Assembly: GCA_017456285.1 (NCBI GenBank)
Contig: JAFTJQ010000010.1
Span: 1-50,084, forward strand
DNA from: Lentisphaeria bacterium
GTDB taxonomy: Bacteria > Verrucomicrobiota > Lentisphaeria > Victivallales > Victivallaceae
Direction: 5' to 3'
DNA length: 50,084 nt
Position 1 is the stretch's first letter, and every line of letters starts with the position of its first letter. Made by a program: the position numbers and the translations under genes. Positions 44,205-50,084 of the stretch are shown in pieces. The notes under the pieces were generated by a model. That model ran no database searches. It saw nothing but the letters and a program-made list of their open reading frames with translations, and was not told the origin of the DNA.

Positions 44205-45191
44205 TTATCGGCATGGGATTGCACGTAAAAGTTCATCAGCAGATACACTGGATGTACCTGATTTGCTGACGGCAATAGTTGCAGAGATATTGGCAAGAGA
44301 AGTGCTTTCCAGAATTGTCCCACCTGCCGCCAAAGCTCCGACTAATGTGCTTAAAAGGGTGTCACCTGCACCTGATACATCGAAAACTTCTTTCGCCGCG
44401 GTCGGGGTGATTGATAACTTGCCATCTTGATAAATTGCAATGCCATCTGCGGAAAGTGAGATAATCAGATATTCAGGCTGATAACGGTCATAAATGATTT
44501 TTGCCGCTTTTTCAAGCAATCCCAGACGCTCCTCTTTTGTCCCGAAAAGATTATCACTCATATTTGCCAAATTAAAGGCTTCATGTCTATTTGGTTTGAG
44601 AATTGTTAAGTTTTTTGGAATTTCAATACTGTTGGGCTTGGGGTCCAAAGCAGTGATGATATTTTGATTGGCAGCTAATTCCATAATATCGGCGACCAAT
44701 TTATTGCTTAAAGTGCCTTTATTGTAATCAGAAAAAATAATTGCATCAATTTTCTTCTCATTCAAAAGTGTTTTCAAATTCTCTAAAATAGTTGTCTCCA
44801 AATCAGCAGAGATTTTTTCCGTCGATTCATGGTCAACTCGTAATAATTGCTGGGTGCCGGCAATGAAACGATCTTTGGTGGTAGTCGGGCGATTCGGTGT
44901 ACTGCATAGACAATTATCAATCGCTGAAACGGAAAGAATTTCAGTTAGTTGTTGAGCCGCAGAGTCATCGCCGATAACACCGAAAAGATAATTTTTAATT
45001 CCTAATGCTTGCAAGTTATTACTGACATTGCCTGCACCGCCGGCACAGAACTTTCGCTGGTCAATTCTGATGATCGGAACGGGTGCTTCGGGCGAAAGAC
45101 GCTCACTTATGCCGTATGTAAAAATATCCAGCATCACATCACCGATAACGACAATATTCAATGAATTGAATTTTTCAATAATTTTTTTCAT
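44205..45191 (-). CDS. rfaE1: D-glycero-beta-D-manno-heptose-7-phosphate kinase
   Basis: 328 residues, equal to the N-terminal (kinase) half of E. coli HldE; the adenylyltransferase half is not fused here and not in this window. PfkB-family: NIVVIGDVMLDIFTYG at the start, RLSPEAPVPIIRID, CAGGAGNVSNNLQALG, TTTKDRFIAGTQQLLRVDHE, FSDYNKG and the catalytic FDVSGAGDTLLSTL. Phosphorylates heptose-7-phosphate at C1 for LPS inner core. The frame is open from a TTG at 45212, but the ATG at 45191 overlaps the hldD stop by 4 bp and fits the family start. Confidence 0.93.
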   Translation of the reverse strand: MKKIIEKFNSLNIVVIGDVMLDIFTYGISERLSPEAPVPIIRIDQRKFCAGGAGNVSNNLQALGIKNYLFGVIGDDSAAQQLTEILSVSAIDNCLCSTPNRPTTTKDRFIAGTQQLLRVDHESTEKISADLETTILENLKTLLNEKKIDAIIFSDYNKGTLSNKLVADIMELAANQNIITALDPKPNSIEIPKNLTILKPNRHEAFNLANMSDNLFGTKEERLGLLEKAAKIIYDRYQPEYLIISLSADGIAIYQDGKLSITPTAAKEVFDVSGAGDTLLSTLVGALAAGGTILESTSLANISATIAVSKSGTSSVSADELLRAIPCR

Positions 45192-46165
45192 GGCTCTAAA
45201 TTCTTTCTGCAACTTAAATAATTTATAACATAATCGGCAACTGCTTCCTCAAGAGAGGTCAATTTTTCTGAATATCCGCAGTTGCGGATTTTGTCGATTG
45301 ATGCCAGCGTGTAATATTGGTACTTGTCACGCAAGGTTTCAGGCATATCGATATATTGAATTTTGACCTCTTTATTCATAGCATTAAAGACTGCTTTGAC
45401 CAAATTATTCCAACTTGAAGCAACTCCGCTGCCGATATTGAAAATACCATTAAATTCTGGGTGATTAAATAGATAAATTACCATTTTTGCGGCATCTTTG
45501 ACATACAGAAAATCTCTCAATTGTTCGCCGTCAGCGTATTCAGCTCGATAGGACTTAAATAATTTCATCACCCCGTTTTCGGAAATTTGCTCAAATGCAC
45601 GCATAACCACGCTTCGCATTTCATTTTTGTGATATTCATTAGGCCCGAAAACATTAGAGAATTTGCAAGCGGCAATATGCTCAAGCAGACCATGACTTTC
45701 TGCATACAGGTCAAACATCTGCTTGCTGTAACCGTACATATTTAACGGTCGAAGTTTCGTAATATCACCATTATCATCATAGCCGTTTGACCCGTCGCCG
45801 TAGGTGGCACAGCTTGAAGCATAGACGAAGCGGATATTCTGCTTAACTGCCCAATGTGCTAAAATTTTGGTATATTGAAAATTATTTTCAACTAAATAAC
45901 TGCAATCTTGTTCCGTGGTGCTTGAGCATGCTCCGAGATGGATAATTCCCTCGATATTCATATTGTCAAATCCGCCTTGCAGGAGTTTTTCCATAAAGGT
46001 ATCTTTTTCAAAGTAATCACGATATTTCAGCGGCACTAAATTACGATATTTATCGCCGACTCCCAAATGGTCAACTACGATTATGTCGCTGAAATTCTGC
46101 CTATTAAGCTCGTAAATTACCGCACTTCCGATAAGTCCTGCACCACCTGTAACAATTATACTCAT
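45188..46165 (-). CDS. hldD: ADP-L-glycero-D-manno-heptose-6-epimerase
   Basis: 325 residues, extended short-chain dehydrogenase fold. NAD(P) loop IIVTGGAGLIGSAVI at the N-terminus, VYASSCATYGDGSNGY with the catalytic Ser region, and YGYSKQMFDLYA with the Tyr-x-x-x-Lys pair. NVFGPNEYHKNEMRSVV, GEQLRDFLYVKDAAKM and FNIGSG match HldD, which inverts C6 of ADP-heptose before transfer to LPS. It lies 22 bp after the methyltransferase gene and 4 bp into the heptose kinase gene, forming one operon. RBS is weak. Confidence 0.95.
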   Translation of the reverse strand: MSIIVTGGAGLIGSAVIYELNRQNFSDIIVVDHLGVGDKYRNLVPLKYRDYFEKDTFMEKLLQGGFDNMNIEGIIHLGACSSTTEQDCSYLVENNFQYTKILAHWAVKQNIRFVYASSCATYGDGSNGYDDNGDITKLRPLNMYGYSKQMFDLYAESHGLLEHIAACKFSNVFGPNEYHKNEMRSVVMRAFEQISENGVMKLFKSYRAEYADGEQLRDFLYVKDAAKMVIYLFNHPEFNGIFNIGSGVASSWNNLVKAVFNAMNKEVKIQYIDMPETLRDKYQYYTLASIDKIRNCGYSEKLTSLEEAVADYVINYLSCRKNLEP

Positions 46166-46187
46166 AATTTAATACCAAATTCCTCGC

Positions 46188-47000
46188 TTATTTTTTCTTG
46201 AATCCACGCTGGCGAGCCGCCTCGTACAACAAAATTGTAGTCGCCGTAGCAACATTGAGTGAATCGATTTTGCCGAGCATCGGAATGACTACTTTTAAAT
46301 CCGCATCATTCATCCACAAATCAGACAACCCGCATTGCTCTCTCCCCACCACAATCGCAACCGCTTGGGTCATATCCACATCAGTGTAGTTATATTCCGT
46401 ATGCGGAGTTGCCGCCAAAGTTTTGATATTATTCTTTCTTAACCAATCAAGTGCTTCCTCACTGCTTGCTTCAGCTAAAGGTACGGAAAAAAGCGCTCCG
46501 GTACTTGCCCTGATTACATTTGGGTTATAGATGTCAGTACACTTGTCGCAGATAATTAACCCGTCGACCCCTGCCGCATCTGCACTGCGGAGAATTGACC
46601 CTAAATTGCCGGGTTTCTCCACAGATTCCGCCACCAAGTACAAGCCGTTAGGTACAATCGGCATATCTTCAAGGGTATGACGACGCATTTTCGCAACGGC
46701 AATTAATCCCTCCGGGCGGTCGCGATAGGCGATTTTGGTAAGAATCTGCGGTGTAACTTCGCAAACTTTTATTCCTTTAGCGGCAAAAGATTCGAGCAAA
46801 GGGTATTCATTCTCACCTAAAAACTGATCGGGTGAGAAGTAACACTCAATAATCTCTAATCCATACTCATCGGCACGAGTTAATTCTCTGTACCCCTCAA
46901 GGATAGTTAATTGCTCTTTGTCTCGGGTGCGGTGTTCCCGAAGTTTAACCACATGTTTGATTGAACTATTTTGTAAACTGGTAATTTTAAGAAATTCCAT
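46188..47000 (-). CDS. SpoU/TrmH-family RNA 2'-O-methyltransferase
   Basis: 270 residues. Substrate-binding L30e-like domain (1-95, with KLREHRTRDKEQLTILEGYREL), then the knotted SPOUT domain: motif 1 EKPGNLGSILRSADAAGVDGLI with the catalytic Arg, motif 2 VGREQCGLSDLW and motif 3 VIPMLGKIDSLNVATATTILLYEAARQRG. Such enzymes methylate a ribose in 23S rRNA or tRNA; the exact site is not readable (RlmB- or TsnR-like). AGGAG is 5 nt before the ATG. It heads the minus-strand operon with hldD and the heptose kinase, divergent from ispD. Confidence 0.93.
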   Translation of the reverse strand: MEFLKITSLQNSSIKHVVKLREHRTRDKEQLTILEGYRELTRADEYGLEIIECYFSPDQFLGENEYPLLESFAAKGIKVCEVTPQILTKIAYRDRPEGLIAVAKMRRHTLEDMPIVPNGLYLVAESVEKPGNLGSILRSADAAGVDGLIICDKCTDIYNPNVIRASTGALFSVPLAEASSEEALDWLRKNNIKTLAATPHTEYNYTDVDMTQAVAIVVGREQCGLSDLWMNDADLKVVIPMLGKIDSLNVATATTILLYEAARQRGFKKK

Positions 47001-47035
47001 TTCAGCTCCTGGGTTTAATTTTTAATATTTTACAT

Positions 47036-47064
47036 AATATACCATTAATTTTAAATATTTACAA
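47036..47064 (-). promoter_or_regulatory. Promoter of the methyltransferase-hldD-rfaE1 operon
   Basis: Minus strand TTGTAA (47064-47059), 17 bp, TATATT (47041-47036), about 36 bp before the ATG at 47000. Confidence 0.55.
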
Positions 47065-47124
47065 CAAAAAAACTGGTATTTTTTCAAAAACAGAGTATTT
47101 TATTGTATAATTCGGAGATTTTAT

Positions 47125-47793
47125 ATGAAAAAAATTGCAATTTTACTGTGCGGTGGGGCAGGGAGCAGAATGCAAAGTGCCGTGCCGAAACAATTTTTGA
47201 AACTTGATAATGGTTATTCAGTGCTGCAAAATTCGGTTTTGAAATTTGCAGAGAATGGGAATATTGACGCAATAATCATTGTCGCAAATGAGGCATATCG
47301 AGCAGAAACGGAGCAAGAAGTAAATTATTTGAATTTAAGCAAACCATGCAAAATTGTTAATGGCGGAGAGAGCAGATCTGCAAGTTCGGCAGCAGGAGTA
47401 AAAGCGATTGAAAATCCCGACCCAAGCGATATTGTCCTTATTCACGATGTTGCCAGACCTTTTGTAAGTAATGAGATTATTGACCAATCATGCTCGGCAA
47501 TGACCCATTATCAAGCAGTAAGTACCGTTATTCCAAGCAGTGATACAATTTATATTCTTAATGAACACGGAGAAATTGAGAGTATCCCCGATCGTAAAAA
47601 TTTGTGCAATGTGCAAACTCCGCAGACTTTTCGTTATAGAATAATCGCTCAAGCCCACGCAATGGCAGCGGCAATCGGCAAAAATGATTTTACTGACGAT
47701 TCAAGTATGATTCACTACTTCAATCTTGCCGAAGTCGGAACGGTAACAGGTTCAGTTGAGAATAAAAAAATCACCTATCTAACTGATTTGTAA
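47125..47793 (+). CDS. ispD: 2-C-methyl-D-erythritol 4-phosphate cytidylyltransferase
   Basis: 222 residues. Makes CDP-methylerythritol from CTP and MEP in the non-mevalonate isoprenoid pathway. Nucleotide loop CGGAGSRMQSAVPKQFLKLD, IHDVARPFVS, the CNVQTPQTFRY string and DFTDDSSM are all diagnostic. The C-terminus stops at NKKITYLTDL, about ten residues shorter than E. coli IspD, losing only the end helix. GGAG is 7 nt before the ATG; TATAAT at 47106-47111 may be the -10 box, which would give a very short leader. Confidence 0.93.
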   Translation: MKKIAILLCGGAGSRMQSAVPKQFLKLDNGYSVLQNSVLKFAENGNIDAIIIVANEAYRAETEQEVNYLNLSKPCKIVNGGESRSASSAAGVKAIENPDPSDIVLIHDVARPFVSNEIIDQSCSAMTHYQAVSTVIPSSDTIYILNEHGEIESIPDRKNLCNVQTPQTFRYRIIAQAHAMAAAIGKNDFTDDSSMIHYFNLAEVGTVTGSVENKKITYLTDL

Positions 47794-47860
47794 AAAAAAG
47801 TCGTAAATACTGCCACAAAAAAATATCAAGCAAGATAACTGAAAATTTTATAATTGCTGA

Positions 47861-47880
47861 TAAAATATCTCGATATTTTA
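47861..47880. repeat. AT-rich palindrome upstream of pgi
   Basis: TAAAATAT-CTCG-ATATTTTA: an 8-bp stem around a 4-nt loop, 11 bp before the pgi -35 box. It matches the palindrome upstream of purM (28571-28589) in its AAAATATC/GATATTTT arms. Could be a terminator for ispD without a T-run, or an operator. Confidence 0.4.
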
Positions 47881-47891
47881 TGCAGAAAACC

Positions 47892-47919
47892 TTGAATTTG
47901 AAAATTAATGAGGTATATT
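47892..47919 (+). promoter_or_regulatory. pgi promoter
   Basis: TTGAAT (47892-47897), 16 bp, TATATT (47914-47919); the true pgi ATG is 50 bp further. Its presence inside the longest open frame argues against the upstream in-frame ATG at 47880. Confidence 0.55.
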
Positions 47920-47969
47920 ACCTTATTATCTTTTTTTGTAATAAATTAAAAATCGAAAGGAATAAAAAA

Positions 47970-49547
47970 ATGAGCAGTAACTATGTGGCACGTTCACAGG
48001 AATTTACCTTCAATGATGCAGAAAATAATTTCGCTATCAATTTCGCAGGAATGAAATTCTGTCAGAAATCTTTGGATGAAATGGCGGCTAAAGGACTTTT
48101 CGCTAAAGCTATCAAAGGTATCAAGGATATTGAAGCAGGTGCGATCAAAAACCCCGATGAAAATCGTAAGGTAACTCACTTCTCCGATCGTGTAGAATAT
48201 GCTCAAAGTCAACTTTTTAAGGATGTTGAAGCTTTTGTAGAAGATGTCCGTTCAGGCAAAATTACTTCATCAACCGGTAAAAAATTTGAAGCCGTTGTCG
48301 TTAATGGTATCGGCGGTTCAGCTTTAGGTCCTCAACTTATGCAGTTTGCAATTAACGGTCCTTACTACAATGAATTAAGTGCTGACAAGCGTGGCGGATA
48401 CTTAAAAATTTACTTCCTTGACAATACCGACCCCGCAGGTGTAGTCGATGTCGCTGCCGTAATGGATTGCGAAACTACTCTCCACCTCTGTATTTCAAAA
48501 TCAGGCGGTACTCAGGAGACCAAAAATAACCTCACCGCTTTGGAAAATATTTACAAAGCCAAAGGTTTGGACTTCAGTAAACACGCTGTCGCAATCACTA
48601 TGCTTAACAGCAACTTGGATAAATACGCTAAATCAAACGGCTATTTGAGAGTTTTTGAAATGGCTGAATCAATCGGCGGACGTACCAGCGAAACCAGTAT
48701 TGTCGGTCATGTGCCTGCCGCTTTGTGCGGAATTGATTTTGCTGATTTCCTCAAGGGTGCTTGTGCTATGGATAAACTTACCCGTCGTGAAGATATTATG
48801 AGCAACCCTGCTATGATGCTTGCTTCGATGTGGTACATTGCAGGTGAGGGCAAAGGCAACCGCAATATGGTAATTGTACCTTATTCTGACCGTTTGGTAT
48901 TGCTTTCACGTTATTTGCAGCAGCTCGTTATGGAGAGTTTGGGCAAGGAATTTGACCTCGAAGGCAATGCTGTTTACCAGGGATTGAATGTTTTCGGTAA
49001 TAAGGGCGGTACTGATGCTCACGCTTTTATCCAGCAACTTAATGACGGCCGTGATGATTTCTTTGCGACTTTTATTGAAATTATGAGCGATGCATGCAAG
49101 TTCCAGATTGCTGACGGTATCAATATGGGTGATTATTTGCATGGCTTCCTTGAGGGCTTGAGTTTGGCACTTCGCAACAAGGGTCGTCAGGTAATTACTA
49201 TTAAAGTTCCGTCAATTAATACCTACACTCTCGGTATGTTGATTGCTCTCTATGAGCGTGCGGTGGCGATTTATGCTGAATTTATTAATATCAATGCTTT
49301 CCACCAGCCGGGAGTTCAGGCTTACAAGTTGGCGGCTAAAGGCGTGCTTGAGTTGCGTGCAAAGGTTTTGGCTGCGGTTGAAGCAGAAAAAGCATTTGAA
49401 ATGACTGCCGCTCAATTGGCTGACAAAATCGGCATGAGTGATAGTGCAGTGGAGATTGCAAACTTGCTTGACAAAGAAGTTTTCAATTCAGGAATCATCA
49501 CTCGCTCTTTCGATACTGCAAAAAATCAATGGGTTTACAAGAAGTAA
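47970..49547 (+). CDS. pgi: Glucose-6-phosphate isomerase
   Basis: About 525 residues. Interconverts glucose-6-phosphate and fructose-6-phosphate in glycolysis. The SIS-type sugar-binding strings VVNGIGGSALGPQLM and CISKSGGTQETKNN, GGRTSETSIVGHVPAAL (PGI signature region), the EFDLEGN and NKGGTDAHAFIQQLNDG catalytic Glu/His region and the terminal HQPGVQAYKLAAK with the catalytic Lys are visible. The frame is open from 47880, but AAAGGA precedes ATG 47970 by 8 nt and the promoter lies between them, so 47970 is the start. Confidence 0.95.
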   Translation: MSSNYVARSQEFTFNDAENNFAINFAGMKFCQKSLDEMAAKGLFAKAIKGIKDIEAGAIKNPDENRKVTHFSDRVEYAQSQLFKDVEAFVEDVRSGKITSSTGKKFEAVVVNGIGGSALGPQLMQFAINGPYYNELSADKRGGYLKIYFLDNTDPAGVVDVAAVMDCETTLHLCISKSGGTQETKNNLTALENIYKAKGLDFSKHAVAITMLNSNLDKYAKSNGYLRVFEMAESIGGRTSETSIVGHVPAALCGIDFADFLKGACAMDKLTRREDIMSNPAMMLASMWYIAGEGKGNRNMVIVPYSDRLVLLSRYLQQLVMESLGKEFDLEGNAVYQGLNVFGNKGGTDAHAFIQQLNDGRDDFFATFIEIMSDACKFQIADGINMGDYLHGFLEGLSLALRNKGRQVITIKVPSINTYTLGMLIALYERAVAIYAEFININAFHQPGVQAYKLAAKGVLELRAKVLAAVEAEKAFEMTAAQLADKIGMSDSAVEIANLLDKEVFNSGIITRSFDTAKNQWVYKK

Positions 49548-49557
49548 TCACTAAATT

Positions 49558-50084
49558 ATGACTGCAAAATTTTATCTGAAAATTGTTGCGATATTTATGC
49601 TTGGGTGTTTTGTTCTGCAAAATGCCCGAGCAAATTTGCTTTTTATGCAGGAGTGGAATTTTGACGGAAGCAGGAAATTTTACGGCAATGTAAAAAAGAT
49701 TGAAGAGTATTTTCAAAACAAGTTAATGCTGACATTTCTTTTTGACAATGACGGAAAATTGAGAGAAACGCTTTTTGTCAGGGATAAAACTCCCTATTCT
49801 TTTCGTTACTACTACAATGAAATTAATGGCAAAATGGAGAGAATTGAACTTTTTAACCGCTCGACTGAAAAAATTGAATCAGAGGAGCGTGCCTTATTCA
49901 ATGGGGCAGGGGACGTTGTTGCTTTCCACAGTTTCGCAAATGGGAAACTTATTCAAAAAAGTTCGGCAGTAATTTCAGATGATAAACATCGAATCAGCAT
50001 GATTGTTCTGCAGGATGGTGACAGCAAGGTAAGTGAAATATTTTTTGAATACTATCCCGATGACAGAGTAAAGCAGATAAGATA
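49558..50084 (+). CDS. Secreted hypothetical protein, truncated by the window end
   Basis: The frame opens at ATG 49558, 10 bp after pgi, and stays open for 175 codons to the window edge, so the 3' end is missing. A signal peptide is clear (MTAKFYLKIVAIFMLGCFVL to ARA, cleavage near residue 26). The mature part is a run of beta-strand-like pieces with recurring FDNDGKLRETLF, FRYYYNEINGKMERIELF, RALFNGAGDVVAFHSF and VSEIFFEYYPDD units, reminiscent of YD/RHS-like or antiparallel beta repeats, but no family is certain. RBS is weak. Probably co-transcribed with pgi. Confidence 0.7.
   Translation, partial: MTAKFYLKIVAIFMLGCFVLQNARANLLFMQEWNFDGSRKFYGNVKKIEEYFQNKLMLTFLFDNDGKLRETLFVRDKTPYSFRYYYNEINGKMERIELFNRSTEKIESEERALFNGAGDVVAFHSFANGKLIQKSSAVISDDKHRISMIVLQDGDSKVSEIFFEYYPDDRVKQIR

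Noticed and set aside
47880-47969. Thirty-codon N-terminal extension of pgi
   Set aside because: It contains the promoter and lacks an RBS; AAAGGA is correctly placed before the ATG at 47970, where homology begins.
1-50084. CRISPR arrays, tRNA/rRNA genes, transposases and prophage genes
   Set aside because: No regularly spaced direct repeats, no cloverleaf-like tRNA segments in the gaps, and no integrase or transposase motifs in any plausible frame.

Overview
The window reads as an AT-rich Gram-negative chromosome with normal bacterial coding. LPS genes (lpxD, hldD, a heptose-7-phosphate kinase), a periplasmic Skp chaperone and an HlyB/HlyD-type exporter show an outer membrane. A Ser/Thr kinase fused to a formylglycine-generating-enzyme (SUMF1) domain, a prepilin-type protein beside a large secreted polysaccharide-lyase-like protein, and a YetA/rhamnogalacturonan-lyase-like enzyme together suggest the PVC superphylum, most likely a Lentisphaerae/Victivallales-type gut or aquatic organism. 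That placement is inference; there is no rRNA here to test it.

Layout. 1-255: repeat-like intergenic DNA. 256-2437: polar amino-acid ABC importer (a fused binding protein/permease plus its ATPase). 2552-2815: small membrane protein. 9697 down to 2795 (minus strand): a tight four-gene operon of a TolQ/MotA-like membrane protein, a coiled-coil protein with a TolR/MotB-like N-terminal helix, a kinase-SUMF1 protein and an ABC-F ATPase. 9823-10926 (minus): prfB. 11090-14035: skp, a CE7-type esterase and lpxD. 14041-24009: Sel1-repeat protein, HAD phosphatase, formyltransferase (fmt), RNase G, MATE exporter and a giant DUF3857/transglutaminase protein. 24072-28543: small ORF, HlyB-like ABC exporter and HlyD-like adaptor. 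28699-36050: purM, AI-2E-family protein, DUF4380 protein, membrane metalloprotease and HrpB helicase. 36070-39155: two sodium-coupled transporters. 43054-39164 (minus): secreted lyase-like protein with a duplicated N-terminal module. 43080-43956: pseudopilin gene with an inverted 5' end. 47000-44205 (minus): SpoU methyltransferase, hldD and heptose kinase. 47125-50084: ispD, pgi and a partial secreted protein.

Most striking observations. First, the start codon, ribosome-binding site and FTLIELLVV prepilin signal of the pseudopilin lie on the opposite strand from its body. Flipping about 109 bp (43722-43830) between two AC/GT dinucleotides rebuilds a perfect prepilin reading frame behind a consensus promoter, so this looks like an intragenic DNA inversion switch caught in the OFF state. 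Second, the TolQ/TolR-like pair sits in one operon with a receptor-like kinase, a possible ion-driven signalling assembly. Third, the 1250-residue transglutaminase protein is an internal duplication whose second active site has lost its cysteine, and the HlyB-like exporter carries tandem degenerate C39-like domains.

Several promoters share one architecture: TTGATT or TTGAAT, 16-17 bp, then TATATT, TAATAT or TATAAT. I saw no tRNA, rRNA, CRISPR array, transposase or phage gene.
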